From DATEZO01 sp035255485 (GTDB lineage: Bacteria; Pseudomonadota; Gammaproteobacteria; Burkholderiales; Burkholderiaceae_D): DNA of 49,414 bases. Location: NCBI GenBank assembly GCA_035255485.1, contig DATEZO010000322.1, positions 1 to 49,414 on the forward strand, in the 5' to 3' direction. Below the pieces are notes generated by a model, which had not been told where the DNA came from, made no database searches, and saw only the letters and a list, made by a program, of their open reading frames with translations. Positions within the stretch are counted from its first letter, which is position 1. Each line of letters begins with the position of its first letter. Positions 35,102 through 42,930 of this stretch are shown piece after piece. The translations under genes were made by a program, and so were the position numbers.

Positions 35102-35626
35102 TTATTGATACACGATGTCGGAACGGCGGTTTTCCGCCCAGGATGCTTCATCGCTGCCAGTCGCTTTCGGTTTTTCCTTGCCGAAAGAAACGGCTTCCAT
35201 TTGTGATTCTGGTACGCCCAGCAGCGACAATGATTTGCGTACGGCCTCCGCGCGCTTTTGTCCCAGCGCCAGATTGTATTCACGGCCACCGCGTTCGTCG
35301 GTATTGCCCTGGATGACGATCTTGCGATTCTTGTTCGATGTCAGATAGGTGCTGTGCGCGGCAATGACCGGCTTGAATTCATCTTTCACGATATAGCTGT
35401 CGTAATCGAAATAAATGCTGCGCTTCGCCAGGATGCCGTTCTTGTCGCCAAGCGGATCGGTGGAGCCGGTGGCGACAGCGGCAACCGTGCGTGAATCTGC
35501 CTTGGCCGGTACGCTGCTGGCAGTGCGGTCTTCGATCGGTGCTTTGTCATCAAGCTTGACTGACGAGCAGGCGACGAGCAACACCGCGCTGGATACGATG
35601 ATGGCGAGAGTGGTCAACGGGCGCAT
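35102..35626 (-). CDS. pal: Peptidoglycan-associated lipoprotein Pal
   Basis: A 174-aa outer-membrane lipoprotein: signal peptide with lipobox LVAC (Cys20), a short linker, and an OmpA-like peptidoglycan-binding domain from about residue 65. The diaminopimelate-contacting motif (GNTDERGGREYNLALGQKRA, about 106-125) is complete. It ties the outer membrane to the murein and is recycled to division sites by TolB and the TolQRA motor. It is separated from tolB by 133 bp, enough for a secondary promoter, and is followed almost at once by cpoB. Confidence 0.96.
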   Translation of the reverse strand: MRPLTTLAIIVSSAVLLVACSSVKLDDKAPIEDRTASSVPAKADSRTVAAVATGSTDPLGDKNGILAKRSIYFDYDSYIVKDEFKPVIAAHSTYLTSNKNRKIVIQGNTDERGGREYNLALGQKRAEAVRKSLSLLGVPESQMEAVSFGKEKPKATGSDEASWAENRRSDIVYQ

Positions 35627-35759
35627 TTTTTCTCCTGTGATGTGCGTGCGGGCAGGGTGTCCTGCATTTGATGCCGCCTAACTGCAATTTGGCAGAGACA
35701 GAATGATCCGGCGCGCTACGGCACTTTCCCAATCCTGCCTCCTACAAGGGATAGACGCA

Positions 35760-37031
35760 TTATTTCATAAACGGACCCCAGGTTGGTTCCCTGACATCGC
35801 CTGCCTGGGTCGTCAGGCTGTATTTTATCCGGCCATCCACCGATACTGCCGCAAGTGATCCGCGGCGGCCTGTCTCGGTTGCGTACAGGAGATACCGGCC
35901 ATTGGGCGAAAAGCTCGGCGACTCGTCTTTGGTGGTATCGGACAGACGTTGTTCCTGGCTGTTGGTCAGGTCCAGCGCATAGAGCTGGAAATGCCCATCG
36001 CGCCGCGAGATGTACGCCAGGGTTTTTCCATCGGGGGAGATGCGCGGGCTGATATTGTAGCTGCCGCTGAATGTGACGCGTTGCGCATCGCCGCCATTGA
36101 CGCCCATCCTGTAGATTTGCGGGCCGCCGCTGCGGTCGCTGGTGAAGTAGATACTCTGGCCATCCGGTGAGAATTGCGGTTCGGTATCGATGCCGTTGGT
36201 ATTGGTCAGACGGCGCAGATTGCCGCCGTTGGCATTGACTATATAGATTTGGGTGAGTCCGTCACGCGACAGCGCCACTGCGATGCGAGTCCCGTCCGGC
36301 GACCATGCTGGCGCGGAGTTGCTGCCCTTGTAGTTGGCGACGATGGTGCGCTGCCTGGTCACAAGATCCTGCACATAGACGACCGGTTTTTTCTGCTCAA
36401 ATGATACATAGGCGACTTTGGTGCCGTCTGGCGACCAGGCGGGAGAGATGATCGGCTCGTTCGACCGCAGCGCCAGATGCATATCCTCTCCGTCGGCATC
36501 GGCGATTTCCAGATGGTATTCGCGACCGACCTTGGTCACGTAGGCAATGCGGGTGGCAAATGCGCCGCGCACGCCCAGCAGCTTCTCGTAAATATCGTCG
36601 GCGATCTTGTGGCCTGCCACGCGTGAAAATTGCGGTTGCACGGCAAATGCCAATGCCGATAGTTGTGACGACTTGATGGTATCCAGCAGCTTGTAGCGCA
36701 CATCGAAGCGGCCGTCGGCCAGGCGTTGCACGCTGCCGACCACCAGCGCGTCGGCGCCGCGCGATTTCCAGTCATCGTAATTGACTTGCGTGGTTTCCGA
36801 CATCGCGTTGCCGGTATCGATTACCTTGAAATAGCCGCTGCGGGTCAGATCGGCCTTGATGATTGCACTGGCTTGCGACGGCATGATCGATTCGTCGGCG
36901 AATGCCGCAACTGCGACGGGAATCTGGTTGGCGCCAACGCCGGAAATTTCGACGCGCAATTGTGCATGCGCGAGTGCGGGCAGCATGAGGCCAATCAGGA
37001 TGAGGCTACGCGAGAACAGGTTTTTCATCAT
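35760..37031 (-). CDS. tolB: Tol-Pal protein TolB
   Basis: A 423-aa periplasmic protein with signal peptide (cleavage AHA-Q after residue 23), an N-terminal alpha/beta domain (about 24-165) and a six-bladed beta-propeller. The propeller is made of repeats such as PAWSPDGTKVAYVSFE, PQFSPDGQSIYFTSDRSGG and PSFSPNGRYLLYATE. TolB binds Pal through the propeller and TolA through its N-terminal strand. It is 3 bp downstream of tolA. Length and repeats are typical. Confidence 0.97.
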   Translation of the reverse strand: MMKNLFSRSLILIGLMLPALAHAQLRVEISGVGANQIPVAVAAFADESIMPSQASAIIKADLTRSGYFKVIDTGNAMSETTQVNYDDWKSRGADALVVGSVQRLADGRFDVRYKLLDTIKSSQLSALAFAVQPQFSRVAGHKIADDIYEKLLGVRGAFATRIAYVTKVGREYHLEIADADGEDMHLALRSNEPIISPAWSPDGTKVAYVSFEQKKPVVYVQDLVTRQRTIVANYKGSNSAPAWSPDGTRIAVALSRDGLTQIYIVNANGGNLRRLTNTNGIDTEPQFSPDGQSIYFTSDRSGGPQIYRMGVNGGDAQRVTFSGSYNISPRISPDGKTLAYISRRDGHFQLYALDLTNSQEQRLSDTTKDESPSFSPNGRYLLYATETGRRGSLAAVSVDGRIKYSLTTQAGDVREPTWGPFMK

Positions 37032-37034
37032 GGA

Positions 37035-37919
37035 TCACTGGTCTTTCGGTTGATGTACCACGTTAAAGCCGGACGGCACCTTGCCGGATTTGTCCGGCGG
37101 GTAGGGTTGCGATTTTTCAATGGCGTTCAATACCGCTTCATCAAACCCGGGCACGCCGGATGACTTGATCTTGCGGACCGGGTGGCGGATCGACCCATCC
37201 GGCAGCAGTTCAACAGCATATTCGACCGCGGTATTCCGAGACAAATTTTCCGGCACATTGAAGATGGTATTCGATTTTATTTTTGCGCCAACCTTGCCGG
37301 CATATCCCGCATCACCGCGCGTACCCTGGGTCTTCGGTGCATCGCCGCTGCCGCCGGAACCGGCTTGCGCCAGCATGCGCTTCAAGTCGTCGGCACGCGA
37401 TTTTTCACGCGCCGCCTGCTCGGTCAATTCCTGCTTGCGTTTCTTCGCTTCGGCCTCTTTTTTCCGCAGCTCTTCTTCGCGCTTTCTAGTAGCAGCTTCT
37501 TCGGTTTTCATTTTTTCGGCGCGCAGTTTCTTTTCACGTTCTTCCTCAACGCGCTGCTGCTTGAGGCGCTCTTCCTCCTCGCGTGCCTTTTGTTCCCGTT
37601 CCTTGCGTTTTTTCTCCTGCGCTAGTGCGATATCCGGCTTGACGACCGGTGGCGCTGTCGTTTCCGGTTTGGGTGGCGCTTTCACTTCAGGCTTTGGTTC
37701 GGGTCTGGCTACAGGCTCGGGTTCCGGTTGCGGGCGCGGCGCGGCTTCGCGCACTTGCGGGCTCCAGACTTCGGCTTCCACTGAAACCGGGGTTGCGTTT
37801 TGCCAGCGTACGCCAATCCAGAGAAAGGCGAGCAAGGCCGCATGCACCGCCGCCGCCAGCGTTAGCGCACGCCAGCGACCGGGTTCTTTCGGCACGTGAT
37901 ACGGCGTTGCATCAGTCAT
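37035..37919 (-). CDS. tolA: Cell envelope protein TolA
   Basis: A 294-aa inner-membrane protein spanning the periplasm. One N-terminal helix (about 19-37) is followed by a Pro/Glu-rich stretch (about 55-85) and a long Lys/Glu/Arg/Ala helical stalk (about 90-180) with many KKRKEREQKAREEEERLK-like repeats. The C-terminal TolA/TonB-like domain (about 215-294) contains NTAVEYAVELLPDGSIRHPVRKIKSSG. It transmits the TolQR proton motive force to TolB-Pal. ATG 37919 (MTDATPYHVPK) is chosen; this leaves 7 bp after tolR. The stalk is short compared with E. coli TolA (421 aa), as is usual in beta-proteobacteria. Confidence 0.94.
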   Translation of the reverse strand: MTDATPYHVPKEPGRWRALTLAAAVHAALLAFLWIGVRWQNATPVSVEAEVWSPQVREAAPRPQPEPEPVARPEPKPEVKAPPKPETTAPPVVKPDIALAQEKKRKEREQKAREEEERLKQQRVEEEREKKLRAEKMKTEEAATRKREEELRKKEAEAKKRKQELTEQAAREKSRADDLKRMLAQAGSGGSGDAPKTQGTRGDAGYAGKVGAKIKSNTIFNVPENLSRNTAVEYAVELLPDGSIRHPVRKIKSSGVPGFDEAVLNAIEKSQPYPPDKSGKVPSGFNVVHQPKDQ

Positions 37920-37926
37920 GGCGCTG

Positions 37927-38364
37927 TCATTGTTTGGTTGCAAGTCCGACGCGATTGATGCCGAATTTCTTCGCTTCGGAGATCACCTGGATGACTTCAT
38001 CGTACTTGATCTCCTTGTCGGCGGAGATCATCACCGGCAAGTCCGGGGTTTGCTCGTGTAGCGCCCGCAGTTTTTGCATTAATGCCGCCCGGGTAGCGGC
38101 AGCCTCGGTCTTGCCGCTTCCTGTTTTTTGGCTATTGACGCCAATGGTGGCTGCAGCGTTCGGCTTCAATGTGATTTGAATATATTCGGTTGGCGGCAAT
38201 GCCGATTTCTCCGCGGTGGGCAGGTTGATGACACCGGGATTGGTTAGCGGTGCGGCGACCATGAAAATGATCAGCAGCACCAGCATCACGTCGATATACG
38301 GCACGACATTGATTTCCGACTTGAACTTGCGATTGCGTCCGCCGCGCATGGAAGAGGTGGCCAT
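37927..38364 (-). CDS. tolR: Tol motor protein TolR
   Basis: A 145-aa ExbD/TolR-family inner-membrane protein. A single membrane helix (about 20-40) carries the proton-path aspartate Asp25 in VVPYIDVMLVLLIIFM, followed by a periplasmic domain (about 50-145) with the PVMISADKEIKYDEVIQVI segment. It forms the proton channel with TolQ. It is 11 bp after tolQ and 7 bp before tolA. Length is normal. Confidence 0.96.
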   Translation of the reverse strand: MATSSMRGGRNRKFKSEINVVPYIDVMLVLLIIFMVAAPLTNPGVINLPTAEKSALPPTEYIQITLKPNAAATIGVNSQKTGSGKTEAAATRAALMQKLRALHEQTPDLPVMISADKEIKYDEVIQVISEAKKFGINRVGLATKQ

Positions 38365-38375
38365 GGCGCTATTCC

Positions 38376-39077
38376 CTAGCTTGCCTGACGCTGCAGGATA
38401 TTGGAGAACTCTTCAATGAAGCTTTCGAAGCGAATCGCCAGCCGGTCGATGTCGTGCGAATAACGGTTGTACGCCACCACGGCCGGAATCGCGGCAAACA
38501 GGCCGATTGCAGTGGCAATCAGCGCCTCGGCGATGCCGGGCGCGACTGCCGCCAGCGTCGCCTGCTGCACGTTGGACAGGCCGCGAAATGCATTCATGAT
38601 GCCCCATACGGTGCCGAACAGGCCGACATAGGGCGATACCGAACCGACCGAGGCGAGAAAAGCCAGATGCGAATCGAGCACATCCATTTCACGCTGATAG
38701 GCAGCGCGCATCGCTCGGCGTGCGCCATCGATCATGCTGCCGGTATCCGCGCCATTCTTGTTGGCAAACGACGCCTTGACCTTGCTGAATTCGCTCATGC
38801 CCGCTTCGAAAATGCGTTCCATTGCGCCGGTTTTGCCGGCGCTCTGGCGCCGGTTGGATGCCGCGTCCTGATACAGTGCATGCAGGTTGCCGCCCGACCA
38901 GAATGCCCGCTCGAATTCTTCGGTCTGCCTCTGGGCGGACTTGATCGCAAACATCTTGCGAAAAATATACGTCCAGCTCATGACCGATACGCCAAGCAGT
39001 AAAGCGATTACCAATTGCACAAGAATGGAAGCGTGCAGGATCAAAGAAAGAAAATCAAGGTCTGGGGTAACGGTCAT
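38376..39077 (-). CDS. tolQ: Tol motor protein TolQ
   Basis: A 233-aa MotA/TolQ/ExbB-family inner-membrane protein with three membrane helices (about 12-35, 137-160 and 172-196). The conserved channel segments SVGSVSPYVGLFGTVWGIMNAF and VAPGIAEALIATAIGLFAAIPAVVAYN are present. It forms the pentameric proton channel around TolR. It is the second gene of the tol operon, 133 bp downstream of ybgC. Confidence 0.96.
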   Translation of the reverse strand: MTVTPDLDFLSLILHASILVQLVIALLLGVSVMSWTYIFRKMFAIKSAQRQTEEFERAFWSGGNLHALYQDAASNRRQSAGKTGAMERIFEAGMSEFSKVKASFANKNGADTGSMIDGARRAMRAAYQREMDVLDSHLAFLASVGSVSPYVGLFGTVWGIMNAFRGLSNVQQATLAAVAPGIAEALIATAIGLFAAIPAVVAYNRYSHDIDRLAIRFESFIEEFSNILQRQAS

Positions 39078-39210
39078 GGGTTCGCTGATGGATGGAATCT
39101 GTTAATTGTATTCGGTCAAATGTATTTCCGGAACTCTATTAGTCTCCGGAAAGGAAGAATAAGTTTCTTGCTGGCAGCTTGAATTGTGTTTTGCCCGGTT
39201 ATCCGGTCGA

Positions 39211-39660
39211 TCACGACGTTGCCAAAGAGGGCGGCTGGTTTTTCAGCATTAACTTTTCCAATACATCATTCGGAAACGCAGTCGGCCGTAATGTTGCCGT
39301 ATCGACGCAAGCCACCTTGATGCGGCCGGTTGCCAGCAATTCCGTGCGGTGCGTACCGATACGCCATGCTTCCTGCACAAAATGCACTGAAACACGTCCC
39401 AGTTTTTCAATCACGACCGTGAGTTTCAATTCGTCATCGAGTTTTGCCGGAGCATGATACTCGACAGCGGTGTTTTTCACGACGAACATGATACGGGAGG
39501 TTTCTGCCAGCGCCTGCTGCCCGATGCCTGCCGCACGCAGCCATTCGGTGCGCGCACGCTCGAAAAACTTGAGGTAATTGGCATAGAACACTACGCCGCC
39601 GGTATCGGTGTCTTCATAATAAACCCGGATATTCCAGCTGAAATCGAGATGGTTGATCAT
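39211..39660 (-). CDS. ybgC: Tol-Pal-associated acyl-CoA thioesterase YbgC
   Basis: A 149-aa hot-dog-fold thioesterase of the 4-hydroxybenzoyl-CoA thioesterase type. The active-site segment YYEDTDTGGVVFYANYLKFFERARTEWLR (start about residue 14; catalytic Asp19) matches YbgC of E. coli, where the enzyme hydrolyses acyl-CoAs and associates with phospholipid synthesis. It is the first gene of the ybgC-tolQRAB-pal-cpoB cluster, consistent with that order in most proteobacteria. An ATG at 39660 and a GGGAGTATA string just upstream are noted elsewhere. Confidence 0.94.
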   Translation of the reverse strand: MINHLDFSWNIRVYYEDTDTGGVVFYANYLKFFERARTEWLRAAGIGQQALAETSRIMFVVKNTAVEYHAPAKLDDELKLTVVIEKLGRVSVHFVQEAWRIGTHRTELLATGRIKVACVDTATLRPTAFPNDVLEKLMLKNQPPSLATS

Positions 39661-39793
39661 ATAGAAGCAGGGAGTATAACTAAACTTCCATCGTATATTA
39701 AAGGAAATGTGGGGGTGGCATTTGGAGTATGGTTATTGATGGTCGCCAGAACCCGTTTTTCAAGCGCTGGAGACTGCTCGCCACTCCGTGCCG

Positions 39794-40543
39794 TCATTGA
39801 TTTCGCTTGATCGCAAACGGCGAAAAGCCCTGGCAAGTCGGCATCATTTCGATGTAATTGATATTCACATGCGCTGGAAGAGTGGCGATCCAGTATGCCG
39901 TTTCCGCAATATCTTCTGCCGTCAGCGGTACCGTGCCCTCATATACCTTTGCGGCAGCGGCATCGTCGCCCTTCATGCGCACATTGGAAAATTCGGTGCC
40001 GCCCACCAGGCCGGGCGCGATATTGGTGGCCCGTACGCCGGTGCCGGCCAGATCGGCACGCAGATTAAGGGTGAACTGATCGACAAATGCCTTGGTCGCG
40101 CCGTACACATTGCCGCCGGGATAAGGATAAGTGCCGGCAATCGAGCCGATATTGATGATAAGGCCGCGACCGCGCGCCACCATGGCGGGCAGGATACGAT
40201 GCGTCATTGTCACCAGTCCCTTGCAATTGGTCGCAATCATCGTTTCCCAATCATCCAGCGCCGCGTTCTGCGCCGCGCCGAGTCCGAGCGCCAGGCCGGC
40301 ATTATTGACCAGGACATCGATTTCCCGCCATTCCGGCGGCAGTCCGGCCAGCGCATGGTCGATCGATTCCTTGCTGGTAACGTCCATTCGGACCGGCAGG
40401 AGCAGGGGACCGAGTTCCGCAGCCAGCGCGTCGAGGCGATCCTGGCGGCGTCCGGTAGCGACCGTTTTATGGCCGTGCTGCACGAATTTGCGCGCCATCT
40501 GGGCGCCAAAGCCAGCGGTAGCGCCCGTGATGAAAACAATCAT
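39794..40543 (-). CDS. SDR-family NADP-dependent dehydrogenase, YdfG-like
   Basis: A 249-aa short-chain dehydrogenase with the cofactor motif TGATAGFG (6-13), basic residues GRRQDRL (31-37) that favour NADP, the NNAG motif (80-83) and the catalytic Ser134, Tyr147, Lys151 triad (GSIAGTYPYPGGNVYGATK). Overall it resembles E. coli YdfG, which oxidises L-allo-threonine/serine and reduces malonic semialdehyde. The neighbouring glyA also handles serine/threonine-type substrates, but the two are divergent and the link is only suggestive. A good AAGGAA lies 6 nt upstream of the ATG. Confidence 0.9.
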   Translation of the reverse strand: MIVFITGATAGFGAQMARKFVQHGHKTVATGRRQDRLDALAAELGPLLLPVRMDVTSKESIDHALAGLPPEWREIDVLVNNAGLALGLGAAQNAALDDWETMIATNCKGLVTMTHRILPAMVARGRGLIINIGSIAGTYPYPGGNVYGATKAFVDQFTLNLRADLAGTGVRATNIAPGLVGGTEFSNVRMKGDDAAAAKVYEGTVPLTAEDIAETAYWIATLPAHVNINYIEMMPTCQGFSPFAIKRNQ

Positions 40544-40666
40544 GGCAGTTCCTTTCGTGATGCGTCAAAGTGGCAAAATTGTAGCCGAAACAAGGCGGCA
40601 TGCCTTGAATGGTTGGCCACGCTTGCCGAAATGATGCGCCTCCCGTAGAATTTCGACACCATTTTC

Positions 40667-40764
40667 GTCTCACGCAACTGGCGAAAAACCGGGCAAAGCC
40701 CGGCAAAAGGTGGATATCCACCGGGGAGCGTGAGATTTCAATCAAGTCGTGCGCCTGGGCAGCC
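40667..40764 (+). ncRNA. ZTP (pfl) riboswitch before glyA
   Basis: The leader holds the pfl/ZTP aptamer pattern. The first conserved block CTCACGCAACTGGCG lies at 40669-40683. A variable hairpin ACCGGGCAAAGCCCGG follows, then GGTGGATATCCACCGGGGAGCGTGAG at about 40710-40735, and the 3' conserved GCGCCTGGGCAGCC at 40751-40764 after a linker. CTCACGC pairs with GCGTGAG. This matches the Fusobacterium ulcerans ZTP aptamer as I recall it (GACTGGCG...ACCACCGGGGAGCG...CCGCCTGGGCA). The ligand ZMP/ZTP signals 10-formyl-THF shortage; switching on glyA (serine to glycine plus methylene-THF) is the expected response. Confidence 0.9.
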
Positions 40765-40804
40765 AAGATGGTAAGGACGCGTGTGGCTGCCGTCATGTCT
40801 CTTT
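40758..40804 (+). terminator. Riboswitch expression-platform hairpin
   Basis: GGCAGCCA (40758-40765) pairs with TGGCTGCC (40784-40791), using bases of the conserved 3' aptamer block, and is followed after a few bases by the pyrimidine-rich TCTCTTTT (40797-40804). Aptamer folding with ligand and this hairpin are thus mutually exclusive, as expected for a terminator-type platform; the T-run is imperfect. The glyA ATG lies 70 bp downstream. Confidence 0.6.
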
Positions 40805-40860
40805 TCCGGCCCGCATTCGATTTGCATACCCATTCTGCCTATTATCAATCGGAGTCATTC

Positions 40861-42108
40861 ATGTTTGCCAAAGACCATACCCTCGCCAAAGTCGATCCCG
40901 ACCTCTGGGCCGTCATTCAGCAGGAAAACCATCGCCAGCAGGAGCATATCGAGCTGATTGCGTCTGAAAATTACACCTCGCCGGCCGTAATGGAAGCGCA
41001 AGGGTCGCAACTGACCAACAAGTATGCGGAAGGCTATCCCGGCAAGCGCTATTACGGCGGCTGCGAATTCGTCGATATTGCGGAGACGCTGGCAATCAAC
41101 CGCATCAAGGAACTGTTCGGCGCCGAAGCGGCCAACGTGCAGCCGAACTCCGGTTCGCAAGCCAACCAGGGCGTATTCTTTGCGATGCTGAAGCCGGGTG
41201 ACACCATCATGGGCATGTCGCTGGCCGAAGGCGGGCATCTGACGCATGGCATGGCGCTCAACATGTCGGGCAAGTGGTTCAATGTCATTTCCTACGGCTT
41301 GAACGACAAGGAAGAGATCGATTACGACGCGATGGAACGCCTGGCGCATGAGAAGAAGCCCAAGCTCATCATCGCCGGCGCATCCGCCTATGCGCTGCGC
41401 ATCGATTTCGAGCGCTTCGCCAAGGTCGCCAAGGATGTCGGCGCGTATTTCATGGTCGACATGGCGCATTATGCCGGCCTGATCGCGGCGGGCGTGTATC
41501 CGAATCCGGTGCCGCACGCGGATTTCGTTACGTCCACTACGCACAAATCCCTGCGCGGCCCGCGCGGCGGCTTCATCCTGATGAAGGCCGAGCATGAAAA
41601 GGCGATCAATTCCGCGATTTTCCCCGGCATCCAGGGCGGCCCGCTGATGCATGTGATTGCAGGCAAGGCGGTCGCCTTCAAAGAAGCGCTGATGCCGGAA
41701 TTCAAGACCTACCAGCAGCAGGTGGTGAAGAATGCCGACGTCCTGGCGCGTACGCTGATCGAGCGCGGCCTGCGCATCGTGTCCGGCCGCACCGAATCGC
41801 ATGTGATGCTGGTCGACCTGCGCGCCAAGAACATCACCGGCAAGGCTGCGGAGGCGATCCTCGGTTCGGCCCACATGACCTGCAACAAGAACGCGATCCC
41901 GAACGATCCGGAAAAACCGTTCGTTACCTCCGGCATCCGTCTCGGCAGCCCGGCCATGACCACGCGCGGCTTCGGCGAGGTGGAAGCGGCCAGGGTCGGC
42001 AACCTGATCGCCGATGTACTGGATCATCCGAACGACGCGGCCACCATCGAGCGCGTGAAAGCAGAAGTCAAGAAACTGACTGACGCCTTCCCGGTCTACG
42101 CACGATAA
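40861..42108 (+). CDS. glyA: Serine hydroxymethyltransferase
   Basis: A 415-aa PLP enzyme interconverting serine and glycine while making 5,10-methylene-THF, the main one-carbon source. The PLP Schiff-base lysine is Lys229 (TSTTHKSLRGPRGG). Other signatures are YAEGYPGKRYYGGCEFVD and the ANVQPNSGSQAN segment. ATG 40861 gives the normal length; the frame runs upstream to 40609 but that part is the riboswitch leader. Control by the ZTP switch is strongly indicated. nrdR follows after 18 bp, a conserved pairing. Confidence 0.97.
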   Translation: MFAKDHTLAKVDPDLWAVIQQENHRQQEHIELIASENYTSPAVMEAQGSQLTNKYAEGYPGKRYYGGCEFVDIAETLAINRIKELFGAEAANVQPNSGSQANQGVFFAMLKPGDTIMGMSLAEGGHLTHGMALNMSGKWFNVISYGLNDKEEIDYDAMERLAHEKKPKLIIAGASAYALRIDFERFAKVAKDVGAYFMVDMAHYAGLIAAGVYPNPVPHADFVTSTTHKSLRGPRGGFILMKAEHEKAINSAIFPGIQGGPLMHVIAGKAVAFKEALMPEFKTYQQQVVKNADVLARTLIERGLRIVSGRTESHVMLVDLRAKNITGKAAEAILGSAHMTCNKNAIPNDPEKPFVTSGIRLGSPAMTTRGFGEVEAARVGNLIADVLDHPNDAATIERVKAEVKKLTDAFPVYAR

Positions 42109-42126
42109 TTATCGCTATCGCGCATC

Positions 42127-42597
42127 ATGAAATGCCCCTTTTGCCATCACGAAGACACGCAAGTCCTTGATACGCGCGTGTCGGAAGAGGGGCATGCGAT
42201 CCGCCGCCGGCGGCGCTGCCCGCATTGCGACAAGCGGTTCACTACGTATGAGCGGATCGAACTGACGATGCCGGTGGTGGTCAAGAAAAACGGCAGCCGC
42301 ACCGAATTCGACCCCGCCAAGCTGCGCGCCAGCCTGATGCTGGCATTGCGCAAACGCCCGGTATCCGCGCAGACGGTCGATGCGGCGATTCATCGGATCG
42401 AAGAAAAGCTGCTATCCAGCGGTGAGCGCGAAGTCATCTCGGGCCAGATCGGCGAACTGGTCATGCGTGAACTTCAGCGCATGGACAAGATCGCCTATAT
42501 CCGCTTCGCTTCCGTATACAAAAGCTTTGAGGATGTGGCGGAGTTCCAGGACGCGATTGCAGAAGTCGATCACGACCGCAAGACGCCCGGCAGGTAA
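42127..42597 (+). CDS. nrdR: Ribonucleotide reductase repressor NrdR
   Basis: A 156-aa transcriptional repressor of ribonucleotide reductase genes. The N-terminal zinc ribbon has Cys3, Cys6, Cys31 and Cys34 (MKCPFC; RRCPHC), and the ATP-cone domain occupies about residues 49-139 (VVVKKNGSRTEFDPAKL). It senses the ATP/dATP state. Co-transcription with glyA is likely from the 18-bp gap. Length is exactly that of the family. Confidence 0.97.
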   Translation: MKCPFCHHEDTQVLDTRVSEEGHAIRRRRRCPHCDKRFTTYERIELTMPVVVKKNGSRTEFDPAKLRASLMLALRKRPVSAQTVDAAIHRIEEKLLSSGEREVISGQIGELVMRELQRMDKIAYIRFASVYKSFEDVAEFQDAIAEVDHDRKTPGR

Positions 42598-42697
42598 TTT
42601 CCTTCGATCGATTACGATCATTTTCCTTTCTCCTACCGAAATGCCGGCAATGTTCGCCGCGCACAGATTCATATTGCTTAAAATAAACTAAAACAGG

Positions 42698-42796
42698 GGG
42701 AGTATGTTGGAATATGTTGGCATATGCGCACTGATTACGCTGGCTTTTAAAAATACACCATGCTGTATAAAAAATATAAAACTGCATAAAAACAGG
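42698..42796 (+). repeat. Intergenic GGGAGTAT element, copy B
   Basis: GGGAGTAT at 42698, CGCA at +29, TTTTAAAAATACAC with AATACA at +54, and GTAT at +67, identical offsets to the copies at 8580 and 22084. AAAACAGG flanks it on the left and ATAAAAACAGG closes it on the right. ATACA-N6-TGTAT (42753-42768) can form a hairpin. It lies about 75 bp before the putative regulator sites of pilV. Confidence 0.6.
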
Positions 42797-42870
42797 TGAT
42801 TGTTCCGGATGGTCGCTTCCGATGTCGCTGAAATACATTTGTTGCTCTTTTTCATTCTGCCCTTGCCGCC

Positions 42871-42900
42871 TGACAAACGGCACATGTCCGCCGATCAACG
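42871..42900 (-). promoter_or_regulatory. Paired LytTR/AlgR-type sites before pilV
   Basis: On the minus strand CCGTTGATC (42900-42892) and CCGTTTGTC (42879-42871) are direct repeats with 12 bp between them, so 21 bp start to start, two helix turns. LytTR regulators bind 9-bp direct repeats of type [TA][AC][CA]GTTN[AG][TG] with 12-bp spacing; taking one base further 5', each fits 8 of 9. AlgR sites in Pseudomonas read CCGTT(C/T)GTC. The pair ends 2 bp upstream of the putative -35, a normal activator position. Confidence 0.65.
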
Positions 42901-42902
42901 GC

Positions 42903-42930
42903 ATTGCACTATGACATTGCCCATGTAAAA
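42903..42930 (+). promoter_or_regulatory. Candidate pilV promoter
   Basis: TTGCAC (42903-42908) and TAAAAT (42925-42930) are spaced by 16 bp, giving a sigma-70-like promoter about 35 bp before the pilV start codon and adjoining the LytTR-type repeats. The -35 and spacing are imperfect, as expected for an activator-dependent promoter. Confidence 0.5.

Noticed and set aside
37283..37899. Plus-strand frames opposite tolA rich in Ser/Arg/Phe.
   Set aside because: Shadow of the Lys/Glu-rich TolA stalk; no start signal or family match.
39668..39740. Possible fourth copy of the GGGAGTAT element upstream of ybgC (GCAGGGAGTATAAC, later TTTGGAGTATGG).
   Set aside because: Only the first 8-mer and a second GGAGTATG match; CGCA at +29 and AATACA at +54 are absent, and such 8-mers are expected by chance in 49 kb.
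40609..40860. N-terminal extension of glyA by 84 codons in the same frame.
   Set aside because: This stretch is the ZTP riboswitch leader and the extra residues do not resemble any SHMT.
42770..42796. LexA box (CTGCATAAAAACAG) before pilV.
   Set aside because: CTG and CAG are separated by 8 bases instead of 10, and the string belongs to the end of the dispersed element.
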